64,000 nucleotides of DNA from Paenibacillus vini. GTDB lineage: Bacteria; Bacillota; Bacilli; Paenibacillales; Paenibacillaceae. The stretch is from contig NZ_BOSL01000005.1 of assembly GCF_018403325.1 (NCBI RefSeq), positions 1 to 64,000 of the forward strand. Reading direction: 5' to 3'. Under the pieces are notes generated by a model, which saw nothing but the letters and a program-made list of their open reading frames with translations, did no database searches and had not been told where the DNA came from. Position 1 is the stretch's first letter, and every line of letters starts with the position of its first letter. A program made the position numbers and the translations under genes. Positions 1 through 7,981 of this stretch are shown here, piece after piece.

Positions 1-47
1 ACGACCTGTATTCGCAGCTCATCGAACTTACTGTGCTGAACTCTCAT
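1..47 (-). CDS. 5' end of an unidentified leftward gene (partial)
   Basis: A minus-strand ATG at 47-45 is preceded by GGAGGT eight bases upstream (55-60) and opens a reading frame of 15 codons (MRVQHSKFDELRIQV) that leaves the window. A plausible sigma-A promoter lies upstream at 74-102. The visible residues are too few to name a family. The call rests on the ribosome site, the start codon and the promoter arrangement. Confidence 0.5.
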   Translation of the reverse strand, partial: MRVQHSKFDELRIQV

Positions 48-73
48 TCGAACTACCTCCAGCTAATTTTTAT

Positions 74-102
74 TGTATATCGTTTAGCCTGAAAGTGTCC
101 AA
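74..102 (-). promoter_or_regulatory. Putative sigma-A promoter of the leftward gene at 47
   Basis: On the minus strand TTGGAC (102-97) and TATACA (79-74) are separated by 17 bases, a good vegetative promoter spacing. The start codon of the partial gene at 47 lies 27 bases further on, which suits a short leader. Confidence 0.5.
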
Positions 103-124
103 GGTGATTAGGGGGCTTTATAGA

Positions 125-198
125 TTAGCTGTAGGTTATACAGCTAAATCACATCAGCAGCCTCTCCAGGCAAAATTAGCTGCATAAAATCCAGTTAA
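125..198. repeat. Twin-palindrome element, copy 1
   Basis: Two 23-bp imperfect palindromes start at 125 and 176, exactly 51 bases apart, with a 28-base linker. The first has perfect 9-bp arms, TTAGCTGTA and TACAGCTAA, around five bases. The second has arms TTAGCTG and CAGTTAA. The same layout recurs at 291, 404, 35578, 35691, 36138 and 36251. Confidence 0.8.
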
Positions 199-290
199 TT
201 AGCCAGGCATCACGCGTCAAACCCAACAATTCTACGTAATAAGGTCAATCAGCTCAGGCGCATGAACAAAAACATCCTCGCAGTGTGCAT

Positions 291-364
291 TTAGCTGTAA
301 AACCTGCAGTTATTTTGGCAAGATAAGCTCTTTCGAGACAAATAACTGTAAAACCTACAGCTAA
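291..364. repeat. Twin-palindrome element, copy 2
   Basis: Imperfect palindromes of 23 bp start at 291 (TTAGCTGTA...TGCAGTTAT) and 342 (ATAACTGTA...TACAGCTAA), again exactly 51 bases apart with a 28-base linker. The two halves are roughly inverted relative to each other. The linker differs from copies 1 and 3. Confidence 0.75.
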
Positions 365-403
365 TTCGGAGGGTTTAAGCCGATAATGAGGAAAAGGGCG
401 GAA

Positions 404-477
404 TTAGCTGTAGGTTATACATCTAAATCACATCAGCAGCCTTTCAAGACAAAATTAGCTGTAGGAAATACATTTAA
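404..477. repeat. Twin-palindrome element, copy 3
   Basis: Imperfect palindromes of 23 bp start at 404 (TTAGCTGTA...TACATCTAA) and 455 (TTAGCTGTA...TACATTTAA), 51 bases apart. The 28-base linker closely matches that of copy 1 (shared core ATCACATCAGCAGCC), so copies 1 and 3 are duplicates that have diverged. Confidence 0.78.
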
Positions 478-810
478 TTAGCCAGGTATTAGGCATAGAA
501 ACGGGTATCATGCGTGGCCCCCAACAAATTCAATATAACGAGGGCAGTTGGCGTGAGGTTGCCGATGCGAAGTGCCACAGAGACAAAATGCCGATATAGA
601 GGAATTTCCGGTGAATACTCCGGTGAACGCTCCAACAAATATTACGAAGAGGTCTAACTTCAATCATTACGGAGTCCGCGAGTCTATCAGATAACTAACC
701 TCCTTATTTCCGTCATTTTCGTCACGGACATGAAGATGGTAACTCATGTACAATAAGAGTTGTGTCATTTACATAAGGTAGACTGACAATTGTGGAGGTA
801 ATTTACGGGG

Positions 811-2442
811 ATGAAGCCGATACTAGAAGTAGCCGGGTCGTTTGAGATACCGGAGAAATATATGGAGCTGTACGGAAGGTATAAAAGCAAACTTGATTTA
901 AGCTTAGCGAGGGACTTCGATGATCGTCCGGATGGGAAATTGGTACTTGTAACCGCGATGAATCCTACTCCAGCAGGGGAAGGGAAGACGCTGACAACGA
1001 TCGGGCTGGCACAGGCGCTCAACGCGATTGGCGAGCCAACGATTGCCGCCTTAAGGGAACCGTCGCTGGGTCCGTGTTTAGGGATGAAGGGTGGCGCCAC
1101 GGGCGATAACAAGGCAAAATTGATGCCGTCTGAGGATATAAACTTGCATTTTACCGGTGATTTGCATGCGATTACTTCCGCGCATAATTTACTGGCTGCG
1201 ATGATTGATAATCATATCTTCCAGGGGAATAACCTTCAAATAGACACTGGGCGCATTGTTTGGAAGCGTGCCATGGACATGAATGACCGGAGCCTCCGGC
1301 AAATCGTAGTCGGGCTTGGCGAGGGGAACGGAAGCGTGCATGAATCCGGCTTTATGATTACGACGGCCTCCGAGGTGATGGCTGTGCTATGCCTTAGTGA
1401 GGATCCGCAGGATCTTAAGGAGCGTCTTAGCCGCATGGTAGTGGCTTACAATATGGCAGGTGAAATGATTACGGCATCGCAAATAGGAGCGATCGATGCG
1501 ATGACCGTGCTGCTGAAGGATGCGATTAAGCCGAATTTGGTGCAAACTTCGGAAGGTACGCCCGCGATTGTTCACGGTGGGCCTTTTGCGAATATCGCTC
1601 ATGGATGCAGCAGCGTCATCGGCACCAGAACCGCCCTGAAGCTGGCTAAAGTTGTCGTGACGGAAGCGGGATTCGGGGCTGATCTTGGCGCGGAGAAATT
1701 TTTCGATATCAAATGTCGGCAAGCCGGACTAAAGCCGGATGCGGCAGTATTGGTAGTTACGGTGAAGGCATTGAAATACAATGGAGGCGTCGTTAAGTCC
1801 GAACTTGACGGATCCAATATGGAAGCACTGCGAATAGGTATGGCCAACGTAGTAAGGCATCTTGAGAATATTCAGAAATTCGGCGTTCCGGTAATGGTGG
1901 CGATTAATCACTTTGCTAACGATGCGGAGGAAGAAATCTCATTCATTATTGAGGAGTGCCGGCATTTAGGTATTAAAGCTGAGATTTCCGAGGTATGGGC
2001 GAAAGGCAGCCAAGGCGGAATACAAATGGCGAAAACATTACGGGACATGCTACAAGATGAGCCTTCCCGGTTCGCCCCTCTTTATCCCGATGATTTAAGT
2101 ATTACAGCGAAAATTGAAACGATCGTAAAAGAAATATACCGGGGTGAAGGCATAAAGCTCACGCCTAAAGCGGAGATAAAAATCCGTGACCTGGAGCGCC
2201 AGGGCTTTGGACATCTGCCGGTGTGCATGGCGAAGACGCCGTATTCTTTTTCCGATCAAGGTAATTTGCTGGGAGCTCCGAATCACTTTACCATGCAAGT
2301 TCGGGACGTGACCTTATCGGCTGGAGCCGGGTTTGTCGTCGTGCATACCGGAAACATCGTTACCATGCCCGGATTGCCTGAACATCCTGCGGCGGAGCGC
2401 ATTCATCTCAATGAACAGGGAGACGTAGCCGGATTGTTGTAA
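811..2442 (+). CDS. fhs: Formate--tetrahydrofolate ligase
   Basis: Cytoplasmic ATP-dependent ligase that joins formate to tetrahydrofolate, giving 10-formyl-THF for purine and initiator-tRNA formylation. The 543-residue protein carries the family P-loop TPAGEGKT (residues 53-60), then the family segments GGGAT-like LGMKGGATG and FTGDLHAIT, and ends in the conserved TGNIVTMPGLP region. Length is close to the usual 555-560 residues, slightly short at the N terminus. GGAGG lies 12 bases before ATG 811, a long but usable spacing, and no better in-frame start was found. The gene stands alone and is followed by a hairpin terminator. No THF riboswitch was recognised in its leader. Confidence 0.95.
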   Translation: MKPILEVAGSFEIPEKYMELYGRYKSKLDLSLARDFDDRPDGKLVLVTAMNPTPAGEGKTLTTIGLAQALNAIGEPTIAALREPSLGPCLGMKGGATGDNKAKLMPSEDINLHFTGDLHAITSAHNLLAAMIDNHIFQGNNLQIDTGRIVWKRAMDMNDRSLRQIVVGLGEGNGSVHESGFMITTASEVMAVLCLSEDPQDLKERLSRMVVAYNMAGEMITASQIGAIDAMTVLLKDAIKPNLVQTSEGTPAIVHGGPFANIAHGCSSVIGTRTALKLAKVVVTEAGFGADLGAEKFFDIKCRQAGLKPDAAVLVVTVKALKYNGGVVKSELDGSNMEALRIGMANVVRHLENIQKFGVPVMVAINHFANDAEEEISFIIEECRHLGIKAEISEVWAKGSQGGIQMAKTLRDMLQDEPSRFAPLYPDDLSITAKIETIVKEIYRGEGIKLTPKAEIKIRDLERQGFGHLPVCMAKTPYSFSDQGNLLGAPNHFTMQVRDVTLSAGAGFVVVHTGNIVTMPGLPEHPAAERIHLNEQGDVAGLL

Positions 2443-2548
2443 GGGATAATCCGTGCGGTCGGTCAACAATCGCCGAACTGCCGATTCCGAATAGTAGTAG
2501 TAAACCGCTCGTCAGCCTAATATAAATTTAATAGCTGCATTCTAAAAC

Positions 2549-2595
2549 AGCCGATCTTTCCGCCTGCAAAAGGTGTGAAGATCGGCTATTTGATT
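2549..2595 (+). terminator. Rho-independent terminator after fhs
   Basis: A perfect 10-bp stem, AGCCGATCTT (2549-2558) and AAGATCGGCT (2578-2587), with a 19-base loop is followed by a short T-rich tract. It ends the fhs transcript before the sugar transport operon. Confidence 0.7.
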
Positions 2596-2707
2596 TGCAT
2601 CAGAAAAATTCCAACCATAAATCGCAATATTGCCTCCTCAAAAGTTCGAAGCGGTTCCATTACACTAATAATGAAAATAAGAGTTTTAGAAAGGGGTTAT
2701 TAAGTCG

Positions 2708-4063
2708 ATGAAGAGAACCAAACCTTGGGCAATTCTGCTGGTAGCTGTTCTGATGATTGCTTCCTTGGCCGCTTGCGGAGGAAACAACAACAAAACGGCA
2801 AACAATGGCGGAAACACGCCAGCAGCAACAAATAGTAATGAGGGCGAAAAAACGAATGATGCAAAAACAGAGCCGGCGGAAAAAGTTGAGCTCACATTCT
2901 GGTCGCTGGGCGTAACGAACTATGAGGATTTGGCGAAGGAATATACCAAAGAACATCCTAACGTTACTTTCAAATTCCAAAACACTGCCGACCAAACGGC
3001 CCATCACAACAACCTGACGACAGCGTTGTCCGCGGGATCAGGCGCTCCTGACATTTTCCAACTTGAAATTGCGTTCGTAGAACGGTTCATGAACAACACC
3101 GACAAGTTCTATAACTTGTATGACCTCGGTGCTAAAGATATCGAAGCTAACTACCTCGACTGGAAATGGAAGCAAGTTACGTCGTTGGACGGGAAAGTAC
3201 AATTGGGTCTTCCAACAGACATCGGTCCTACTGTAGTTTACTACCGTACGGATGTGGCTGAACAAGCCGGCTTACCTACGGATCCGGACGGTTTCAGTGC
3301 AGCAATCGACTCTTGGGATAAGTTTGCAACCGTTGCCAAAGCTTTCAAAGATAAAACCGGCAAACCGTTTGCTGACTTGACGGACCTCGTCTACAACGGC
3401 GTTCGTGACCAATCCGAAGGCGAAATTTATTTCAGTAAAGAAGACGGCTCCTTTATCGGGGCAGACAATCCGCAAGTTAAGAAAGCATATGACTTTACCG
3501 TAAAAGGCATTCAAGAAGGCTGGATCGGCAACTGGGTTCTCTGGTCTCCTGAATGGCAAAATGCGATCAACAAAGGCGACTTCGGCGTAATGCTCGGCCC
3601 AGCTTGGATCGCAGGTACAATCAAAAATGCTAAAGATTCCGCAGGCAAATGGCAAATCGCTCAAATGCCTGAAGGCGCAGGAAACTGGGGCGGTTCCTTC
3701 CTGACACTGCCTAAAGAAGGTAAACATCCGAAAGAAGCTTATGAATTTATCTCTTGGGTTCTGAACAAAGAAAACCAAATGAAATCGTTTACGGACAGCG
3801 GTTTGTTCCCAACAATCCCAGCTGTTTATGAAGATCCTGCATTCACGGAAAAAGGCGACGATTTCTTCGCAGGTCAAGTTACATCCGCAGCTTACGCAAA
3901 AGCGGCTCAAACCGTAAAACCGATTTACTATGGTCCGCTTCATGACCAAGCCGATACCATTATCAAAAACGCGCTCAAGAACGTTCTTGAGAAAAAAGCG
4001 GATCCGCAAAAAGAATGGGATAGCGCGATGAAACAAATCAAGACTCTGGTTGATCGCAGCTAG
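2708..4063 (+). CDS. Sugar ABC transporter substrate-binding lipoprotein (CUT1 type)
   Basis: Extracytoplasmic binding protein that would capture an oligosaccharide and deliver it to the two permeases encoded next. The signal peptide ends in a lipobox SLAAC, giving lipidated Cys23, followed by an Asn/Gly/Thr-rich linker. The mature part is a family-1 solute-binding fold (about 450 residues), with the usual 'LTFWSLG' opening strand, the 'SGAPDIFQLE' segment and the C-terminal 'EAYEFISWVLN' helix. An AAAGGGG-type ribosome site precedes ATG 2708. A strong hairpin separates it from the permease genes, which commonly lets the binding protein be made in excess. The substrate is not evident from sequence. 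The ATPase is not in the operon and is presumably a shared MsmX-type subunit elsewhere. Confidence 0.88.
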   Translation: MKRTKPWAILLVAVLMIASLAACGGNNNKTANNGGNTPAATNSNEGEKTNDAKTEPAEKVELTFWSLGVTNYEDLAKEYTKEHPNVTFKFQNTADQTAHHNNLTTALSAGSGAPDIFQLEIAFVERFMNNTDKFYNLYDLGAKDIEANYLDWKWKQVTSLDGKVQLGLPTDIGPTVVYYRTDVAEQAGLPTDPDGFSAAIDSWDKFATVAKAFKDKTGKPFADLTDLVYNGVRDQSEGEIYFSKEDGSFIGADNPQVKKAYDFTVKGIQEGWIGNWVLWSPEWQNAINKGDFGVMLGPAWIAGTIKNAKDSAGKWQIAQMPEGAGNWGGSFLTLPKEGKHPKEAYEFISWVLNKENQMKSFTDSGLFPTIPAVYEDPAFTEKGDDFFAGQVTSAAYAKAAQTVKPIYYGPLHDQADTIIKNALKNVLEKKADPQKEWDSAMKQIKTLVDRS

Positions 4064-4093
4064 TAAGAAGATCTAATATCACGATTTCTTTAT

Positions 4094-4131
4094 CCGAATT
4101 CGCAGGGCGACTATTGCCCCTGCGAATTCGG
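4094..4131 (+). promoter_or_regulatory. Intra-operon stem-loop between binding protein and permeases
   Basis: A perfect 14-bp inverted repeat, CCGAATTCGCAGGG (4094-4107) and CCCTGCGAATTCGG (4118-4131), encloses a 10-base loop. No proper T-run follows, so it is more likely an mRNA-stabilising or partial-termination hairpin that sets the ratio of binding protein to permease. Confidence 0.65.
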
Positions 4132-4161
4132 GTTTATCAACTACTTCATGGAGGTGCGTTC

Positions 4162-5121
4162 ATGGCTGACACAGCTACAGCGAGTCCCGCCCAGTCGATA
4201 CCGCCGAAAAGGCATTTCTGGACCGAGAAACGACGCAGCCAGCTCACGGCGTATACGTTTATTTCGCCATTTTTCATTTTGTTCGCTATATTCGGACTGT
4301 ATCCGATCATCTTTACGATCTATTTGTCCTTCTTCAAATGGGACGCAATAGGACCTATGAAATATGTAGGGATCAAAAACTACGATTTAATTATTAGTGA
4401 TCCAACCTTCTGGATTTCCTTTAGCAATACGATCATCATGGCCTTGATGGGTACAGTGCCACAGCTCATTTTGGCGCTATTCGTGGCCGTCATGCTCAAC
4501 TCGGCTTTGAATAAATTCAAGAATACATTCCGTATTTTGTACTTCATGCCGAATATCACTTCGATTGTTGCCGTTACCCTGGTGTTCAGCACCATGTTCG
4601 GAAACAACGGGATGATCAACTGGCTTTTGAACAACCTAGGCTTGGACAGCGTTCCATTTAACTCGGGTTGGTGGGGCGTAAAAATAGCCATTTCCACCAT
4701 GGTTCTATGGCGGTGGATGGGGTATAACGCAATTATTTTCCTCTCCGGTTTGCAAAGTATCCCGACGGATATTTATGAAGCGGCCAGAATTGACGGTGCC
4801 ACGCGCGGACAGCAGTTGCTGTATATTACACTTCCGCTGCTGCGGCCATTTATTCTGTTTGTTACCCTGACATCGACCATCGGCGCACTGCAGCTCTTTA
4901 CCGAACCATATGTGTTCCTCGGTCAAGGCGGTACGGGTTCTACACGCCAAGAAGGGGTTACGATGGTTACTTATTTGTACAGTGAAGCCTTCAGAAACGG
5001 ATTCTTCGGAACGGCAGCGGCCACGGCGGTCCTTCTGTTTGTCGCCACAATTCTTTTCTCCGTGCTTAACATGTTGCTATCAAGCCGTATGGGCGGAGAT
5101 ACGGGAGGTAAGAGAGCATGA
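4162..5121 (+). CDS. Sugar ABC transporter permease, MalF/LacF-like
   Basis: Membrane-spanning half of a CUT1 sugar importer, 319 residues, with six predicted membrane segments starting at 'TAYTFISPFFILFAIFGLYP'. The ATPase-contacting EAA loop is present as 'EAARIDGATRGQQLLYITLPLL'. The start chosen is ATG 4162, because GGAGG sits at 4150-4154 with a normal gap. An in-frame TTG at 4114 lies within the preceding hairpin and is rejected. Its stop overlaps the start of the next permease (ATGA), so the two subunits are translationally coupled. With the gene before it and the one after, it forms one importer. Confidence 0.9.
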   Translation: MADTATASPAQSIPPKRHFWTEKRRSQLTAYTFISPFFILFAIFGLYPIIFTIYLSFFKWDAIGPMKYVGIKNYDLIISDPTFWISFSNTIIMALMGTVPQLILALFVAVMLNSALNKFKNTFRILYFMPNITSIVAVTLVFSTMFGNNGMINWLLNNLGLDSVPFNSGWWGVKIAISTMVLWRWMGYNAIIFLSGLQSIPTDIYEAARIDGATRGQQLLYITLPLLRPFILFVTLTSTIGALQLFTEPYVFLGQGGTGSTRQEGVTMVTYLYSEAFRNGFFGTAAATAVLLFVATILFSVLNMLLSSRMGGDTGGKRA

Positions 5122-5978
5122 GTAGTATCGCAGTAAGAAAAAAGCCGGATGAACCCGGAGTCTTAGGGAAAACGTTCTTTTATCTCTTTATGATCATTGG
5201 GGCACTGGTTTCCGTCTTCCCGTTTTTCTGGATGTTTGTGGTTGCGACCAATGACAAGGATGCGGCCTTTCAAATGCCGCCTTTGCTGACTCCAGGGACA
5301 CACTTCTTTGACAATTTCTCGCGTGTTCTGGAACGGACCGACTTTTTCCGGGCGCTGCTGAATTCGGTTGTCGTATCTTCGGCGGTTACGGTGTCTGTAG
5401 TATTCCTTTGTACCCTGGCAGGGTACGCCTTTGCTAAATATGAGTTTCCTCTGAAAAATGTTCTGTTCGTTTGCGTTATCGGAACAATGCTTGTACCGGC
5501 ACAATTGGGTGTGCTTCCTCAGTATGTCATTATGGCTAAATTGCACTGGATCGACAGCTACAAAGCACTTATCGTTCCTGCAATGGTCAATGCGTTCGGG
5601 ATCTTCTGGATGAGGCAGTATATCGCTTCAGCCGTTCACTCCGAACTGTTGGAAGCGGGGCGGATCGACGGCGGCGGACATTTCCGGATTTTCTGGAAAA
5701 TCGCTATTCCGGTCGTCACCCCGGCAATGGCAACCCTGGGTATTCTTAACTTTATGAACGTGTGGAATGATTTCTTCTGGCCTCTGGTCGTGTTAAAAAA
5801 CAAAGAGAATTACACGATTCAGATCGCATTGCAGCAGTTGTTCACCAATAAGGACGGTCTGGACTTCGGCATGATCATGTCGGCCACCTTTACGGCGACG
5901 CTGCCGCTCCTCATCGTATTCCTGTTGTTCAGCCGGTGGGTAATTGCAGGCTTGACTTCAGGCGCAATTAAAAGTTAG
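5118..5978 (+). CDS. Sugar ABC transporter permease, MalG/LacG-like
   Basis: Second membrane subunit of the CUT1 importer (286 residues). It has an N-terminal membrane segment 'FYLFMIIGALVSVFPFFWMF', further hydrophobic helices, and the EAA motif 'EAGRIDGGGHFRIFWKIAIPV'. The ATG overlaps the stop of the previous permease by four bases, and the final residues (LTSGAIKS) are typical of the MalG family. The downstream gene is a sensor kinase only 83 bases away, suggesting the transporter and its sensor are regulated together. Substrate unknown. Confidence 0.9.
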   Translation: MSSIAVRKKPDEPGVLGKTFFYLFMIIGALVSVFPFFWMFVVATNDKDAAFQMPPLLTPGTHFFDNFSRVLERTDFFRALLNSVVVSSAVTVSVVFLCTLAGYAFAKYEFPLKNVLFVCVIGTMLVPAQLGVLPQYVIMAKLHWIDSYKALIVPAMVNAFGIFWMRQYIASAVHSELLEAGRIDGGGHFRIFWKIAIPVVTPAMATLGILNFMNVWNDFFWPLVVLKNKENYTIQIALQQLFTNKDGLDFGMIMSATFTATLPLLIVFLLFSRWVIAGLTSGAIKS

Positions 5979-6061
5979 GCGAGCTTTATTATAGTAGAGC
6001 AAGGAAATATAAAGCATAATGAAGAATAATAGAGATAGGAGATTGTGGAGGGAGGGCGCAG

Positions 6062-7783
6062 ATGAAGCTCCGTCGGAAAATCTTGCTGGCTATTATTCTT
6101 CTTGTGTTTATCCCGGTTATCTTGATGGGCTCGATTTCGTATTTCAGCTTCTCAAACACCATGGAAAAGAAATCCACCAACTTTTATTGGGTATCGTTGC
6201 TGGAGACAGACCGGAAGCTGAATTATGCGTTAAACGAAATAACGAACATCTCCAACTCGGCGATAACGCAACAGGTCATCCAAGAGACCTTGAAGGAGCC
6301 TACATTTGTCGTCACCTACGAACAAAGGCAAGAGATCAACAATTCAATCAATCATCCGATGATCAGTTCATTCGGACTTTATTCGAAAGATAAGCTGCTG
6401 TACCAATACAATGACGCGATGACATTCGATTCGTTAAGCCATCAGGACTGGTATGAGGCGATGATAGCCGCGGAAGGCCGGCCGATCTGGATCGGTCCGG
6501 GCGAAAATGGCAGCGCCTCCACGGGGAAGCCGGTTTTGATCCAGGCTCGCGTAATCAAAGATTATTATTCGCTGGAAGATATCGGTGCGGTTGTAATTTA
6601 TGTAAAACCGGATATTTTGGATCAAGTATTTTGGGATACCGCCACCCTGAAACAAGGGGATATTTTACTGGTCAATAAACAGGGGAATATCGTATTTGAC
6701 AAATCGGGCGAACATATTGGGGAACGTACGGACTTTCCTTTTCTGACGGATGTCGAAACAAACGAAAAGGGATATTATGTTGATAAATATTTGGGTGAGA
6801 AGTCGCTGATTACTTTCTTGCCTTCCCATAACAAGGAATGGTATCTGGTAGCGATTACCCCGAGCAAGCTTATTGCTTCGGAATCGATCAATATCCGGAA
6901 TATCGCTGTGATTCTTGTCCTGGTCTCGTTGATATCGGCTTTTTTGTTCGACCGTTATTTCGTGCGCAGGCTGGTTCGAAGCATTATCAGCGCTGTAAAC
7001 GGGATGAAGAGGGTTCAGCAGGGCATATTCGTGCCGATCCCGCCGATGGTCCGATCCGAGGACGAGACGGATTTGCTGATGGACGGCTTTAATCGGATGA
7101 GCAAGCAAATTTCTGAACTGATCGAACAAGTTCAAGTAGAGCAGGCGCGAAAAAAAGAGGTTGAGCTCCAGGCGCTGGTTGCACAGATCAATCCTCATTT
7201 TATTTATAACTCGCTGGAATCGATTAACTCGATGGCCGTACTGCAAGGCAATAAGGACATCAGCAAAATGGTGGTGTCGCTGGGCAGACTGCTGCGGATC
7301 AGTATCAGTGAAAATCAGCAACTGATTCCGTTGTCCATGGAAATGGATCATGTCCGGCATTACCTGGATATTCAGAAATACCGTTTTGAGGACAAGTTTT
7401 CCTATCAAATTGAAATTCCGGAATCATTGAAATATTACAAGACGCAAAAGCTCATCGTACAGCCGATCGTTGAGAATGCGCTCTATCATGCAATCGAGCC
7501 GATGGAAGGAAGAGGCTTTATTTCAATTACCGCGCGGGACGGGGAACGGGATATTCTGATCGATGTCATGGACAATGGCCCGGGGTTCGATCAGGAAACG
7601 CTGATGCATCTTTGGAGCAAAGACCGGGGCAATTTGAAGAAATACCGGGAAAACGGCGTCGGTTTGAAAAATGTACATGAGCGATTGAGCATACGATTCG
7701 GCGGATACTACGGCATCATGATATGTTCTTCCCCCGGCTTCGGGTCTATCATCCGAATCCGAATACCGAAGATCAATACGTAA
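6062..7783 (+). CDS. YesM-type sensor histidine kinase
   Basis: Membrane sensor kinase of 573 residues, probably reading extracellular carbohydrate availability. It has an N-terminal membrane helix (about residues 7-29), an extracellular sensing domain of about 240 residues (dCache-like by length), a second helix near residue 285, a HAMP-like linker, and the HisKA_7TM/His_kinase-type phosphoacceptor motif QINPHFIYNSLE with His379. The ATPase domain shows the N box (QPIVENALYHAIEP) and the GxG segments 'DNGPGF' and 'GVGLKNV'. The ribosome site GGAGGGAGGG lies five bases before ATG. The partner response regulator is the YesN-type protein at 9351, with a binding-protein gene between them. Confidence 0.92.
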   Translation: MKLRRKILLAIILLVFIPVILMGSISYFSFSNTMEKKSTNFYWVSLLETDRKLNYALNEITNISNSAITQQVIQETLKEPTFVVTYEQRQEINNSINHPMISSFGLYSKDKLLYQYNDAMTFDSLSHQDWYEAMIAAEGRPIWIGPGENGSASTGKPVLIQARVIKDYYSLEDIGAVVIYVKPDILDQVFWDTATLKQGDILLVNKQGNIVFDKSGEHIGERTDFPFLTDVETNEKGYYVDKYLGEKSLITFLPSHNKEWYLVAITPSKLIASESINIRNIAVILVLVSLISAFLFDRYFVRRLVRSIISAVNGMKRVQQGIFVPIPPMVRSEDETDLLMDGFNRMSKQISELIEQVQVEQARKKEVELQALVAQINPHFIYNSLESINSMAVLQGNKDISKMVVSLGRLLRISISENQQLIPLSMEMDHVRHYLDIQKYRFEDKFSYQIEIPESLKYYKTQKLIVQPIVENALYHAIEPMEGRGFISITARDGERDILIDVMDNGPGFDQETLMHLWSKDRGNLKKYRENGVGLKNVHERLSIRFGGYYGIMICSSPGFGSIIRIRIPKINT

Positions 7784-7791
7784 AATGTGGA

Positions 7792-7957
7792 GTTCAAAAA
7801 GACAGGTTTTCAGGACCAAGAAGGTTGGATGAAGCTAGGGACTGAGTAGCGGAGCGTACATGAGGTACGTGAGCAACGGAAGGCCCGGCTGAATTCAAGA
7901 TTCGACGTCGAATCCGCATCATGATCCGCTTCGTCATGGAAAGATGACTTTTTGAAC
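7792..7957. repeat. MITE-like element with 10-bp terminal inverted repeats inside the sensor operon
   Basis: GTTCAAAAAG (7792-7801) and CTTTTTGAAC (7948-7957) are perfect inverted ends of a 166-base segment. The arms continue imperfectly for about 20 bases. Inside is a perfect 16-base palindrome centred on GACGTC (7899-7914), and the smaller palindromic segment GTACATGAGGTAC. It contains no open reading frame of note. It fills the gap between the kinase and the binding-protein gene, so any operon transcript would contain it as a folded RNA. Confidence 0.6.
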
Positions 7958-7981
7958 AACCTCTAAAGGGGGAAGAGAGGC

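Larger units (their letters stand above)
48..810. other. Repeat-rich spacer upstream of fhs
   Basis: This 763-base stretch has no convincing gene. It holds the promoter of the leftward gene and three twin-palindrome elements (125-198, 291-364, 404-477). The first and third are diverged copies of one another, 279 bases apart, and share most of their linker. From about 480 to 790 I see no gene, no clear riboswitch and no strong promoter. The ribosome site of fhs is GGAGG at 794-798. Confidence 0.6.

Noticed and set aside
478-793. Tetrahydrofolate or other riboswitch before fhs
   Set aside because: No conserved core of a known riboswitch could be recognised.
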